Shown here: positions 16,770 to 26,198 of the stretch, one piece after another
Layout of the letters: each line of letters starts with the position of its first letter
How positions within the stretch are numbered: position 1 is the stretch's first letter
Source: Edwardsiella hoshinae NBRC 105699 = ATCC 33379
GTDB lineage: Bacteria > Pseudomonadota > Gammaproteobacteria > Enterobacterales > Enterobacteriaceae
Assembly: GCF_000474215.1 (NCBI RefSeq)
Contig: NZ_BAUC01000002.1
Coordinates: forward strand, 17,254-81,253
Reading direction: 5' to 3'
Length of the DNA: 64,000 nucleotides
Program-made: the position numbers and the translations under genes
Notes under the pieces: generated by a model
What the model was told of the DNA's origin: nothing
The model's database searches: none
The model's input: the letters and a program-made list of their open reading frames with translations, nothing else

Positions 16770-18136
16770 TCGCTCTCGCCATCATCAGCGTACTGGCACT
16801 GGCCGTCGGGCTGTGGCCGGGCGGCTTAGGCCAACTGGATAACGCCTGGCGCTACTTGCGCCAAGGCGGCTGGCACCATGCCGGACGTTTAGGCGCCCTC
16901 AGCAGCGAGGAGCAACGCTGGGCCGCCATCGCTTGGCGTTATTTCCAGAATAATAGCCAAGCCGCCAGCGCGCTGGTTAATGGTCAGGACAACTACCCGG
17001 TGATCAGCAGCGGTCAGATCGGCGATACCCTGGTAGCACTGGTCGCCGCCCGGCGTCTAGCATTGATAAATGAGGCGGAGTTTGACCGGCGCCTCTCTCC
17101 CCTGCTCGCCACACTCAGCCGTCTGCCGCTCACCGAGCCGGGACTGCCTAACCGCTACTATGACACGCAGCGACTCACGCCGGTCAACGCGGCACGCCAG
17201 CCCGCCGCCGACGGCTGGTCGGCCACCGGCATCGCACGTCTGTTGCTTGGCCTGCGCTTGGTCGGCCTCGCGGCCCCGCAGTACGGTGAGTTTATCGATC
17301 GCCTACTCCTCGGCTGGAACTTCTGCCCCCTGCTCGATCCCCAGGGACAGGTGTTGGACGGTGAACGGCGCGACGGGCGCTGGCAGACGCACCCCATCAG
17401 CGACGTGGCGCAGAGCCAGTACGCCGCCGCCGTCCTGGGACTCTGGGGCTTCGACGCCAGGCGCAGCGCGGCGCCCCCCTATAAGCGCATCATCATCGGC
17501 CCTACTCAGATCGACGTCGGTACACGCGACCCGCGCCTGGGCGGCGGTAACCTAAGCGTCGATAGCACCCCCTACCTGCTGGCCGGGCTAGAGTTCAACT
17601 GGACACCGCCGGGTAAGGCCGCCCTCTCGCTGAGCGATTTGCGCCAACGCGCCCAGGCGGTATACCAGGCCCAAGCCTGGCGCTGGCAGAGCCAGGGCGT
17701 TCTTACTGCGCGCGCCAACTATGTACTCAACCAGGCGCCATGGCGTATCGATAACAGTCTCTTCGCTAACGGCTATCCCTGGAACGTTGTCAGCGAAGAG
17801 GGGCAATATCGCCCCGAGCTGGCGCTGATCGCCACCCGCGCGGTATTCGGCCTGTGGGTACTGTGGGACAGTCCCTATACCGATGCGCTCATGCAGTTGG
17901 GCCGCTTCCCTTACGACGCGCAACGCGGTTGGTATGAGGGCCGTTTCGAGCATAACGCGCAATACAATCCGGCGTTAACCCTCACCACCAATGCCATGGT
18001 GCTGGAGGCGCTGTTGTATAAGGCCAACAATGGCCCGCTGATCCCCCGCCTCGCGGTGACTACGGGGTATCTGGATATTCTGCTGCGTGAGCCGGTGAAC
18101 TGGCCACGCCATTGCCTGCCCCAGGAAGGGCGCTAA
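16754..18136 (+). CDS. DUF3131 protein, membrane-anchored paralogue 3
   Basis: About 460 residues: an N-terminal hydrophobic anchor or signal (MLKTLIALAIISVLALAVGL), then a DUF3131 domain with AWRYFQNNSQAASALVNGQ, LVALVAARRLALINEAEFDRR, WSATGIARLLLGLRL, YPWNVVSEEGQYRPELAL, LWVLWDSPYTDAL, GWYEGRFE and TTNAMVLEALLYKANNGPLIPR. It is closest to paralogue 2. The frame is open to 16700, but the hydrophobic start at 16754, inside the end of the previous gene, is the credible one and implies translational coupling. It shares its operon with the GT2, two other DUF3131 genes and a GH2 gene. Confidence 0.8.
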   Translation: MLKTLIALAIISVLALAVGLWPGGLGQLDNAWRYLRQGGWHHAGRLGALSSEEQRWAAIAWRYFQNNSQAASALVNGQDNYPVISSGQIGDTLVALVAARRLALINEAEFDRRLSPLLATLSRLPLTEPGLPNRYYDTQRLTPVNAARQPAADGWSATGIARLLLGLRLVGLAAPQYGEFIDRLLLGWNFCPLLDPQGQVLDGERRDGRWQTHPISDVAQSQYAAAVLGLWGFDARRSAAPPYKRIIIGPTQIDVGTRDPRLGGGNLSVDSTPYLLAGLEFNWTPPGKAALSLSDLRQRAQAVYQAQAWRWQSQGVLTARANYVLNQAPWRIDNSLFANGYPWNVVSEEGQYRPELALIATRAVFGLWVLWDSPYTDALMQLGRFPYDAQRGWYEGRFEHNAQYNPALTLTTNAMVLEALLYKANNGPLIPRLAVTTGYLDILLREPVNWPRHCLPQEGR

Positions 18137-18156
18137 CGTTACGCCAAGGAGTCGCC

Positions 18157-20346
18157 ATGCCGCGTTGCCTGCGCTACCCGTATCTACTGCTGCTCGCCCT
18201 CGCCCCACTGACCGGCGGTGCACAAACCTTGAGTCTGGATGGAACGTGGCGGGTACACGACGCTAATCCGCCCTTCGACAGCCTCGCGCGTCTCCCCCCG
18301 CCGGATAGCGCCTGGCGACGCCTACGGGTGCCTGCCAACTGGTATAGCCAGGGACTGGATCACCAGGGCGCACTCTGGTATCAACGCGAATTCACCCTGC
18401 CTGCCTTGGCCGCCGATCGCATGGTCACCCTGATCTTTAACGGCGTTGATTACCGCGCCGATGTCTGGCTCAACCGCCGTTATCTCGGCGCCCATCAGGG
18501 CTACTTTCAGCGCTTCGCCTTGGACACGGGCGAGGCACTACAGCGCCATAACCGCCTGCTGGTTCGCGTCGACAGTCCCTTCGAGCCCTTCGGCAAAGTC
18601 TGGCCGTTACACAAACAACTCATCAAGGGGGTGTTAAACCAGCATGACACCCGTCCCGGCGGCGCCTGGTCGCCGCAGGGGCAAGACGCCAACTCGGGCG
18701 GGATCTGGCAACCCGTACGCCTGAAGATCAGCCGGCGTGCCGCCATCGACAATCTCCTCCTAACCCCGCGCTTCTCATCCGATGGTCGTCACGCTAAGCT
18801 CAATCTGCGCCTGGACTATCGTGCCCAGACGCGCATGCCCGCCACCCTCACGCTGCGCATGATCCCCTATAACTTCGTCGGTCGGCACTACCGCCTGACG
18901 CTCCCGCTGACCCTGAAACGCGACGGCGTCATCGAGACAGAGATGGCATTGCCGCGCGTCACCCGCTGGTGGCCGGACGGCCATGGCTACCCAGCGTTAT
19001 ATCAGGTGCGTGTCGCCCTCAACGACGAGCACGGCGAAATGGACAGCGCGCAACAGGTCACGGGCATCCGTCAACTCCGGCAAGATGCGGCGAGCCAAGC
19101 CTGGTATATCAACGGCAAACGTATCTTCCTGCGCGGTACCAACTACATCGCCTCCCCCTGGCTCGGTCAGGTCACGGCCGCCGACTATCGCCGTGACCTA
19201 CTCATGATGAAACGTGCCCATATCAACACGGTACGCATCCACGCCCATGTAGCAGGCCAAGCCCTCTACCGCCAGGCCGACGAGCTGGGCATGATGCTGT
19301 GGCAGGACATGCCGCTACAATGGGGCTATGACGACTCGACGGCGTTCGCGAATGAGGCCGCCCGCCAGGCCACGGCGCTGGTGCGTCAGTTCGGCTCCCA
19401 TCCCGCCATCATCGTCTGGGTGGGACAGAATGAGCCGCCGTTCAACGCCCCCTGGATGAAGGAGCTGTTCGCCGACTGGCAGCCTAACCTCAACCGCCAG
19501 CTCGCCCAGCGGGTCGCCGCGGCGTTGGGGCAAGATACTTCCCGCGGCCTACACCCCTGGTCGCGGGTCGACGAGCACTTCTGGCAAGGCTGGTACTTCG
19601 GCAAGATCAGCGACGTCTTAAAGCCCGCCTATCGCCCGATCATCACCGAATTCGGCGCCCAGGCGCTACCCGCGCTGCCGACCCTGATGACCATCATCCC
19701 GCCCGCCGAGCGTTGGCCGGCCAGCACCGATCCCCGCGATCCCGCCTGGCGCGTCTGGATGTATCACAACTTCCAACCAAGTAATGCCTTCGGCCTGGCC
19801 GGACTCCGCCGGGGAAAGGATCTGGCGAGTTTTATCGTTAACACACAGCAGAATCAGGCACGCATCATCCAACTGGCCGGCGAAAGCTATCGCCGGCAGC
19901 GTTTCCGCCCGGTTACAACCCTGATGCAGTTCATGTTCAGCGAGAGCTGGCCCTCCATCAACTGGGCCGTGGTGGACTATAGCCGCCAACCGAAACCGGG
20001 TTACTTCGCCCTACAGCGCGCCTTCCAGCCGATCCTGCCGTCCATCGAACCGCTCACCCTCACCTGGCGCGTCGCTCAACCGGGACACGTTGCCCTGTGG
20101 GCGATCAACGATACCTGGCGAGCCCATCCCGGCAGCCGCTTGGTCTGGCAACTGCGTCAGGGAGGCGTCAGCCTACAACAAGGCGAGCTGACCTTCGACC
20201 TGCCGGCCGACAGTGGGCAAAAGCTACGCCAGATCCAGGCGACGCCGCGCGACCGTCAGGATCTGTGGCTATACGCCACCCTGTATGATGCGCATGGCAA
20301 GACTCTGGGCGAAAACAGCTATCGCTTCGAGGTGGCGGCCCCCTAA
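18157..20346 (+). CDS. Secreted glycoside hydrolase family 2 protein
   Basis: A 729-residue GH2 hydrolase with a short signal peptide (LLALAPLTGGAQ). Domain order is the usual one: a jelly-roll sugar-binding domain (about 25-190), an immunoglobulin-like domain (about 195-315), and a TIM barrel starting FLRGTNYIASP. The acid/base glutamate is Glu426 in GQNEPP and the nucleophile Glu498 in ITEFGA. GH2 enzymes cleave beta-linked hexoses (galactosidase, mannosidase, glucuronidase, exo-glucosaminidase); the specificity is not readable. The export signal and operon position suggest that it trims the exported polymer in the periplasm. Its start is set by AAGGAG at 18146 and the leader; the operon's terminator hairpin follows six bases after the stop. 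Confidence 0.87.
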   Translation: MPRCLRYPYLLLLALAPLTGGAQTLSLDGTWRVHDANPPFDSLARLPPPDSAWRRLRVPANWYSQGLDHQGALWYQREFTLPALAADRMVTLIFNGVDYRADVWLNRRYLGAHQGYFQRFALDTGEALQRHNRLLVRVDSPFEPFGKVWPLHKQLIKGVLNQHDTRPGGAWSPQGQDANSGGIWQPVRLKISRRAAIDNLLLTPRFSSDGRHAKLNLRLDYRAQTRMPATLTLRMIPYNFVGRHYRLTLPLTLKRDGVIETEMALPRVTRWWPDGHGYPALYQVRVALNDEHGEMDSAQQVTGIRQLRQDAASQAWYINGKRIFLRGTNYIASPWLGQVTAADYRRDLLMMKRAHINTVRIHAHVAGQALYRQADELGMMLWQDMPLQWGYDDSTAFANEAARQATALVRQFGSHPAIIVWVGQNEPPFNAPWMKELFADWQPNLNRQLAQRVAAALGQDTSRGLHPWSRVDEHFWQGWYFGKISDVLKPAYRPIITEFGAQALPALPTLMTIIPPAERWPASTDPRDPAWRVWMYHNFQPSNAFGLAGLRRGKDLASFIVNTQQNQARIIQLAGESYRRQRFRPVTTLMQFMFSESWPSINWAVVDYSRQPKPGYFALQRAFQPILPSIEPLTLTWRVAQPGHVALWAINDTWRAHPGSRLVWQLRQGGVSLQQGELTFDLPADSGQKLRQIQATPRDRQDLWLYATLYDAHGKTLGENSYRFEVAAP

Positions 20347-20351
20347 GGCAG

Positions 20352-20383
20352 CCCTGGCTAGACGGCGCTCCGCCTAGCCAGGG
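20352..20383. terminator. Terminator hairpin after the GT2-DUF3131-GH2 operon
   Basis: A perfect 10-bp stem CCCTGGCTAG / CTAGCCAGGG with a 12-nt loop that can itself pair (CGG/CCG), six bases after the GH2 stop. Confidence 0.65.
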
Positions 20384-20434
20384 CCGGATGGCGCGCGCTG
20401 GCGCACCGGGACACATCGCACCGGACGCAGGCTA

Positions 20435-20454
20435 GCGTGCCCGCATAGGCACGC
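20435..20454. repeat. Small inverted repeat in the convergent spacer
   Basis: GCGTGCC, a 6-nt loop, GGCACGC: a perfect 7-bp stem. It is the middle of three hairpins in the 155-bp spacer between the convergent GH2 and beta-barrel genes. Confidence 0.5.
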
Positions 20455-20460
20455 GGCGAC

Positions 20461-20490
20461 ACCGTGGCGTCCTGAGGCAAACGCCACGGT
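20461..20490 (-). terminator. Terminator hairpin of the outer-membrane beta-barrel gene
   Basis: A perfect 10-bp stem ACCGTGGCGT / ACGCCACGGT with a 10-nt loop, 11 bp beyond the stop codon of the minus-strand gene. Confidence 0.6.
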
Positions 20491-20501
20491 AGGCGCTCAT
20501 C

Positions 20502-21407
20502 TTAGAACGGAAGCGTCCAACTCAGGTTGATGGTGCCTTGGCGGAAGTTGGCGTTGCGATCGCTGCGCCAGGGATAACGCGTCCCGCTGTAGTTACCATA
20601 GGAGATGGAGAGATCCCCTGGTTGATAGCCGGAAACATAGCCAAAGCTGTAGTTGTAATCGGAGTCCCACGGCTGCTGTTGGGCACTGTCCGGATAATAA
20701 AAGGCGGAGAGGCGGAAGAAAAAATGCTGTTTTAAGGTATAGCCACAGCTGCCCAATAAGGCGCTTTTTCCCCGCTTCATCTGGTTATCCTGAAGGGAGT
20801 AGTAGCGCGGACCATAACTATATCCCAGCTGACAAGTCAGGCTATCTTGTGGAAAGATCAGTAGATGTTGATTCCAGCTGTCTGGGAGAGAAAATTTATA
20901 GGCCGCGGTAATGGTACCTTGTTCGATATTGGTGCGACGTTGTCCCTGTTGAGGATAAAAATGATTATTATCACCGTAGTTACTGTAGACCAAACTAAAG
21001 GTGCCGGGATGCCAGTCATCATAACCGACGCTATAAACAAAATCCGGTCGATAGCGGTTAAGATGCTGTAGCGGTACGCGCACCGTCATATTAGCGAAGA
21101 AATAACTTAACGGTGAATACTGAAAGCTGGCCAACATGCGCTGATTGACGATATTGCGCATCTCGCTCTGCTCACTATTCAGCGGCAGATTGAGCCATTG
21201 ATGAGCAAGCGGAGTACTATAGGTCAAGGCAGTAGAAAAACGCGCCTCGCTACCAGAGAAGAGACGCGCCCAAGGGGTAGTAAAAATCTTGACCGGGGGT
21301 TGCGCCGCGTCTGCCGTTTCTCCCCGCAGCGGTAAGGGGCTAGCGACTAATAACAATAGTGCAGTTACGCTGCAATAAACTTGCTTATCCATGGTGTTAT
21401 CCGACAT
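20502..21407 (-). CDS. Predicted outer-membrane beta-barrel protein of the glycan locus
   Basis: A 301-residue exported protein I cannot assign to a named family. A leader with hydrophobic core VTALLLLVASPLPL is followed by a mature chain rich in Tyr, Phe and Ser, with repeated amphipathic strands (for example FRLSAFYYPDS, YSFGYVSGY, LSISYGNYS), and it ends in phenylalanine (SWTLPF). This is what an outer-membrane beta-barrel looks like. Start is either 21407 or the ATG at 21392, which has a GGAT site. It converges on the GT2-DUF3131-GH2 operon. A role as pore or exporter for the polymer, or in its anchoring, is plausible but only from context. Confidence 0.65.
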   Translation of the reverse strand: MSDNTMDKQVYCSVTALLLLVASPLPLRGETADAAQPPVKIFTTPWARLFSGSEARFSTALTYSTPLAHQWLNLPLNSEQSEMRNIVNQRMLASFQYSPLSYFFANMTVRVPLQHLNRYRPDFVYSVGYDDWHPGTFSLVYSNYGDNNHFYPQQGQRRTNIEQGTITAAYKFSLPDSWNQHLLIFPQDSLTCQLGYSYGPRYYSLQDNQMKRGKSALLGSCGYTLKQHFFFRLSAFYYPDSAQQQPWDSDYNYSFGYVSGYQPGDLSISYGNYSGTRYPWRSDRNANFRQGTINLSWTLPF

Positions 21408-21647
21408 CGATGCGCCGTCGCGATCCTTGCACTAAGGATAGATAACATTTTGGCTGCTCACCACTCTAGCAACAATAAAATTACCCTCTCATCATCACCT
21501 TAACCTAGCAACATCCACGGCTAACAATCGGCGCAAGATAATCCCATGGCGAGGTCTTTTTGGTTAACACTGCGACACCATGCAGAGTGATTAATCTTTC
21601 CTATACTCAAAGAAACGCGCTCACGAAGCGCCGATGGCGGACAGATT

Positions 21648-22004
21648 ATGTTTATAAAATACTTTATTATCGGCATACTCAATACCGCCATCCATTGGCT
21701 GGTCTTTTTTATTCTGCACCTGCTGGGGCAATTGTCGCAATCGTTCAGCAATCTGTATGCCTTTGCCGTCGCGGTCACCTTCTCCTTTTTCTGTAATGCT
21801 CACTTTACTTTTCGAGATCGTCCCACACTGCGGCGTTATCTGCTGTTTACCGGTTTTATGGGCGCCCTCAGTTGGCTAACCGGATATGGCGGCGATCGCT
21901 TGGCGTTACCCCCCCTGGCTACCGTCGTCGGCTTTTCACTCATTAGCCTGATCATGGGTTTCTTCTACTCTAAATACATCGTGTTCCGGAGTAAGGCGCA
22001 ATGA
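21648..22004 (+). CDS. gtrA: GtrA family flippase
   Basis: A 118-residue protein with four membrane helices and GtrA-family sequence: [16 protein letters not shown] at the N-terminus, [10 protein letters not shown] in the middle, and [11 protein letters not shown] at the end. GtrA moves undecaprenyl-phosphate-glucose across the inner membrane for O-antigen glucosylation. It overlaps gtrB by 4 bp and belongs to a gtrABC set. No integrase, attachment site or phage gene is adjacent, which is how many serotype-converting gtr sets occur, so this one is chromosomal or a stranded remnant. Confidence 0.88.
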   Translation: MFIKYFIIGILNTAIHWLVFFILHLLGQLSQSFSNLYAFAVAVTFSFFCNAHFTFRDRPTLRRYLLFTGFMGALSWLTGYGGDRLALPPLATVVGFSLISLIMGFFYSKYIVFRSKAQ

Positions 22005-22927
22005 AAATTTCCCTGGTGGTTCCGGTATTCAATGAAGAGAGCGCGATCCCGCTGTTTCATCAGGCGGTGCGCCAATGCGATGACCTCGCCCCCTATCGCA
22101 TCGAGATCGTCTTCGTGAACGACGGCAGCAATGATCACAGCGAGGCGATCATCTCACGCCTGATCGACGATGACCCTCTGCTGGTGATGGTCAACTTTTC
22201 GCGTAACTTCGGCAAAGAGGCGGCGTTATTCGCCGGACTGAAGTATGCCAGCGGCGACGCCGTGATCCCGATCGATGTCGATCTCCAAGACCCCATCGAA
22301 CTGATCCCACAACTGATCGCCCGCTGGCGTAACGGCGCGGACGTGGTACTGGCCAAACGCATCGATCGTCGCTCTGACACCCTGATGAAACGCCTGACCG
22401 CCAGCCTGTTCTACCGGGTTCATAACCAAATCGCCGCGACGCCAATCGAGATGAACGTCGGTGACTACCGACTGATGAGCCGCCAAGTGGTGGACGCGGT
22501 ACTGATGCTGCATGAACGTAACCTGTTCATGAAAGGGTTACTCAGTTGGGTCGGTTTCAAACCCGCCATCGTGACCTACACCCGCCACGAACGGGTGGCC
22601 GGTCGCAGCAAATTCAACTTCTGGAAGCTGTGGAACCTGGCGCTGGAGGGGATCACCTCCTTCAGTACCCTGCCGCTACGCCTGTGGACTTACATCGGTA
22701 CCTCGATCGCCGGCTTCGCGCTGTGTTATGCGTTATATGTGATCATCAAGACGCTGATCTTCGATAACCCGGTGCCCGGTTACCCCTCCATCATGGCCGT
22801 AATCTTGTTCCTCGGCGGCATTCAACTCATCGGGATCGGCGTACTCGGCGAGTATATCGGCCGCATCTATGTCGAAACCAAGCAACGTCCCCGTTTTATC
22901 GTCAAAGAAATCAAGGGAAAAAAATGA
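22001..22927 (+). CDS. gtrB: Bactoprenol glucosyltransferase GtrB
   Basis: A 308-residue GT2 enzyme with a GT-A domain ([39 protein letters not shown], and the metal motif IDVDLQDP) and two C-terminal membrane helices (around residues 232-255 and 268-290). It transfers glucose from UDP-glucose to undecaprenyl phosphate. Length and motifs match phage and chromosomal GtrB. Both ends overlap their neighbours by 4 bp (ATGA), indicating tight coupling. Confidence 0.92.
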   Translation: MKISLVVPVFNEESAIPLFHQAVRQCDDLAPYRIEIVFVNDGSNDHSEAIISRLIDDDPLLVMVNFSRNFGKEAALFAGLKYASGDAVIPIDVDLQDPIELIPQLIARWRNGADVVLAKRIDRRSDTLMKRLTASLFYRVHNQIAATPIEMNVGDYRLMSRQVVDAVLMLHERNLFMKGLLSWVGFKPAIVTYTRHERVAGRSKFNFWKLWNLALEGITSFSTLPLRLWTYIGTSIAGFALCYALYVIIKTLIFDNPVPGYPSIMAVILFLGGIQLIGIGVLGEYIGRIYVETKQRPRFIVKEIKGKK

Positions 22928-24435
22928 ACAGCCTGTTAAGACGCCCGCTCACTAACCGGGATGCCTTTCTGTTGATCGCCGCCATCCTGCTGTTCTACGT
23001 GCTGCCACTCATCCTGGCTAACGTCTACTACCGTGACGATGTCGAGCGTATCCTCAACCCGGCGGCGCCCTGGTATACCCTCGGCCGACCCGGCGCCGAT
23101 CTGTTGATGCGTCTGTTTACCTTTAACCTGTATGAACTGACCGACAGCGCGCCGCTGACCCTGATCCTCGGCGTGCTGTTCTTCGCCTGGACGTTGACCG
23201 TGGTCGCGCGCCGCGCCGAGCCCGCGCTCAACATCGCCGCGCTATCGCCCTATATTCTGCTATTTTTCAACCCGTTCTTCTTACAGAACCTCTCTTATAA
23301 GTATGACAGTTTCCCGATGATCGTCGCCCTGGCGCTCTCGACGCTGGCCTTCTTTTATCCCCGCGATCGCGGGTTACTCAGTTACCTGCTACCAACCCTG
23401 TTGCTGTTCATCGCCCTGACGCTCTATCAGCCCTGCGCCAATATCTTTATCGGGCTGTATGGCGCCAACCTGATGATTAACTTCTTTAGCAACGGCAATA
23501 GCCCCTGGCGGGAGACGCTGTGGGCCGGTGTGGTGCTGTTGGTGACCAATTCGCTCTATGTCTTGATCATCGACCATCTGCTGGCGCTAGGCGGCGGTAA
23601 TCGTGGCAATATGATAGGCTTACAGGACGCGGTCTACTGGCTGACGCAAGATTGGCTGATGCTGAAGAAGCTGCTGACCTTCGTCCTCAGCCGCGAACTG
23701 AAGTTCCTGTTTTACCCCGCCCTGCTGTGCGTACTCTGGGTCTACCTCCTACGCCTCCACCAGATGTGGCGCGACCGGGTGCATGGCCTGAGCGGGCTGC
23801 TTTCCTGGCTGATCACCCTCTGTTCACCACTGGTGCTGTTTTTCGCCCTGCTCGGCCCATTATTTCTGCTGAAAGAGGGGGTAACCGACGTCCGCGTGTT
23901 GTGTGGCTTCTCCGCCACCCTGTTTCTGTTCGCCCACGCGCTCTATCAATTCGTGATGCGCTACCGTCCCCACTGGAGTTGGCTCTGCCTCCTGCCGCTG
24001 TGCTACTTCCTGGCCTTTAGCTTCCAGTATGGCAATGCGGTCAAAAACCAGCGTGACTACGAGGCGCGTATCTTTAGCTGGCTAATCTATGATCTGCTGG
24101 CGCTCAACGCTACCGCCCATGGCAAGATCCTGTTGAACAACTACCCCGACACGGCACCGGTGACGCAGAAAATCGTCGAACATCAGGCGCTGATCGACAT
24201 GATGTTCAGTCCGGCCTATAACTGGACCGCCCGTCGGATCATCGCCTCTTACGGCATCAATAATATCGATACCGGCTGGGGGCCGGACTACCGGGACAAG
24301 CTGGATGCGATCTGTGGCGCCGGCAGCGCCCCGCTGCGCGACAATAAGTTCTACGCCATCTATTCCTTGCATAACGACACGCTAGTCTGGCTGAAGAACA
24401 AGTATTTTTCCGTCTGCGGCAAGTCCCACGGATAG
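22924..24435 (+). CDS. Serotype-specific glucosyltransferase (GtrC/GtrII-like)
   Basis: A 503-residue membrane protein with about ten helices and a C-terminal extracytoplasmic domain (from about residue 380) containing [17 protein letters not shown] and ending in a cysteine-containing tail. Position directly after gtrA-gtrB, size and topology identify it as the variable gtrC-type enzyme that transfers glucose from the lipid carrier onto an O-antigen sugar in the periplasm. The two arginine/aspartate-rich loops after the first helix ([10 protein letters not shown]) are typical. Linkage and acceptor cannot be predicted. Confidence 0.8.
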   Translation: MNSLLRRPLTNRDAFLLIAAILLFYVLPLILANVYYRDDVERILNPAAPWYTLGRPGADLLMRLFTFNLYELTDSAPLTLILGVLFFAWTLTVVARRAEPALNIAALSPYILLFFNPFFLQNLSYKYDSFPMIVALALSTLAFFYPRDRGLLSYLLPTLLLFIALTLYQPCANIFIGLYGANLMINFFSNGNSPWRETLWAGVVLLVTNSLYVLIIDHLLALGGGNRGNMIGLQDAVYWLTQDWLMLKKLLTFVLSRELKFLFYPALLCVLWVYLLRLHQMWRDRVHGLSGLLSWLITLCSPLVLFFALLGPLFLLKEGVTDVRVLCGFSATLFLFAHALYQFVMRYRPHWSWLCLLPLCYFLAFSFQYGNAVKNQRDYEARIFSWLIYDLLALNATAHGKILLNNYPDTAPVTQKIVEHQALIDMMFSPAYNWTARRIIASYGINNIDTGWGPDYRDKLDAICGAGSAPLRDNKFYAIYSLHNDTLVWLKNKYFSVCGKSHG

Positions 24436-24876
24436 GGACATACGCGCCCACGGCAGGATAAGCGTCGCCATAAGGAAACAAACGAACACAGGCCGACACC
24501 TGAGTGCGGCGCGAAGATCGCCCGCGCTACAACCACAAGACGCGAACGCACAGGCCAGCTGCAAGCACGTCACGCGCGGAGAGACACCTGAACGCGACGC
24601 TGCACGGACAATGGAACGGGACACCGGTTAGCATGAGATGCCAGAGCGTGGACGGCACGACGACGCGTCAGCCTCGGCGCGATGGCATAAACTTGGTTAC
24701 ATAAAAGTATTACCGTTTTCGACCGACAGACGTGACACTCGACACGCCGATAATCGCGTCTAATCGCAATATGCAATACGGCATACCACGGATTGCGCCC
24801 TGCTACATCTCGCCGCGCAATCCGATGATTTCACACAGCATAGCGCGTCCGCCAACAGCGGCGCCAAGGAGATCGC
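24436..24876. other. 441-bp intergenic region without a convincing gene
   Basis: Between gtrC and the GNAT gene I find no frame with a family resemblance or a good ribosome site. The stretch from about 24690 to 24780 is less GC-rich and probably holds the promoter of the GNAT gene. Confidence 0.5.
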
Positions 24877-25332
24877 ATGTTGATCCGTCAAGCCCAGGTT
24901 AGCGATGCCGAACGCATCAATCCCCTGTTTATCGCCTATCGCCAGTTCTACCACACCCCCTCCGATGCGGCGCAGACACTGTTCTACTTACAGCAACGCC
25001 TGCGTAACGGCGAGTCGGTGATCTTCTACGCCGAAGACCAACAGGGTCAGTGTGTCGGCTTCTGCCAACTCTATCCCCTATTCTGCTCCCTGGAAATGAA
25101 GCGCACCTGGCTCCTGTACGATCTGTTCGTCGATGCGCAGGCGCGTCGTCACGGCGTCGCCGGGTTGTTGATGCAGCGCGCCGAAACCTTTGCCCGCGAG
25201 AGCGGTGCGGCCTTCATCGGTCTGGATACCGCGACGGATAACCACGCCGCGCAGGCGTTATACCAGGCGCAGGGCTATTGCCGTGATACCGCCTTCTACC
25301 ACTATCAGTTGAATCTGTCAGCGCCATCCTAA
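24877..25332 (+). CDS. GNAT family N-acetyltransferase
   Basis: A 151-residue acetyl-CoA-dependent N-acetyltransferase. The fold order is visible: N-terminal IRQAQVSDAERI, central LYDLFVDAQARRHGVAGLLM holding the acetyl-CoA pyrophosphate loop RRHGVA, then FIGLDTATDNHAAQALYQAQGY. It resembles small amino-acid or amine acetyltransferases; the substrate is unknown. A textbook AAGGAG ribosome site precedes the ATG. It is monocistronic and convergent with the phn transporter operon, separated by a terminator hairpin. Confidence 0.85.
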   Translation: MLIRQAQVSDAERINPLFIAYRQFYHTPSDAAQTLFYLQQRLRNGESVIFYAEDQQGQCVGFCQLYPLFCSLEMKRTWLLYDLFVDAQARRHGVAGLLMQRAETFARESGAAFIGLDTATDNHAAQALYQAQGYCRDTAFYHYQLNLSAPS

Positions 25333-25344
25333 CGCGCCCTCACG

Positions 25345-25371
25345 GTGGGGCGGCCCCATCCGCCGCCCCAC
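25345..25371. terminator. Bidirectional terminator hairpin between the GNAT gene and phnV
   Basis: A perfect 10-bp stem GTGGGGCGGC / GCCGCCCCAC with a 7-nt loop, placed between convergent genes. Confidence 0.7.
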
Positions 25372-25397
25372 GCATCCCGCCTAGCCGCGCGCCCGAC

Positions 25398-26198
25398 TCA
25401 ACGCGCGCTCAATCGCCGCGCCAACCGCTCCAACTTCACCATCAGAAGTAAGGTGAGCACCACCAGTACGATAGTTAATGCGGCACCATCGGCGATATTC
25501 CCGCGATCGGTCAGGCTAAAGATCGCCACCGGCAGCGTGGTCCATCCCGGCGGATAGATCATCATCGTCGCCCCCAGTTCTCCCATCGAGAGCGATAAAC
25601 TCAACGCCAGCGCAGAGAGCATCCAGGGTGCCAATAACGGCAAGATGACATGGCGTAAGCAGTAACCGGGGCTGGCACCCAGGCTAGAGGCCACCTGCTC
25701 TAGGTCGGGCGACAGGCGCGCCAATCCCGTTGCGACGTTACTGAAGGTGAAGGCGGAGATCAACACGAAGTGCGTCGCTAAGACGATCCATAGCGTACCG
25801 TTCATCTGCAACGGCCCCTGACTAAAGGCGACCAGTATTCCCAGCCCCACCGAGACGGAGGGAATCGCGCTCGGCAAATAAAAAGCCAGGCTCAGCCAGC
25901 GCTGAGTCTTAGCACCATAACGCCGCAGCGCCAGCGCCGCCCAAACGCCGCACAGCAGGGCGAACAGGCTGGCGCAAAAACCGACCGTCAGGCTGGCGAG
26001 CAATGCCTGCCAAGCCGCGCCGCTCAGGGCATTCACATAATGGCGCAACGTGAATCCACTGGGTAAGATGCCATTCCACTGTTGACTAAGGCTGGCCATC
26101 AGGATCACCGCTAACGGCAGCAGGAACAGGACGACGAACAGCACCGTCGCCAATGTTCCGGCTACGCCACGCCCTTTACGCGACCAAATCAGCATCAC
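25398..26198 (-). CDS. phnV: 2-aminoethylphosphonate ABC transporter permease PhnV
   Basis: A 266-residue inner-membrane permease with six helices and the EAA-type loop ASSLGASPGYCLRHVILPLLAP that docks the ATPase. It pairs with PhnU as the channel for 2-aminoethylphosphonate. The identification rests on family and on the gene order phnVUTSR with divergent phnWX, exactly that of Salmonella. It overlaps phnU by 4 bp and is the last gene of the operon. Confidence 0.9.
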   Translation of the reverse strand: MMLIWSRKGRGVAGTLATVLFVVLFLLPLAVILMASLSQQWNGILPSGFTLRHYVNALSGAAWQALLASLTVGFCASLFALLCGVWAALALRRYGAKTQRWLSLAFYLPSAIPSVSVGLGILVAFSQGPLQMNGTLWIVLATHFVLISAFTFSNVATGLARLSPDLEQVASSLGASPGYCLRHVILPLLAPWMLSALALSLSLSMGELGATMMIYPPGWTTLPVAIFSLTDRGNIADGAALTIVLVVLTLLLMVKLERLARRLSAR

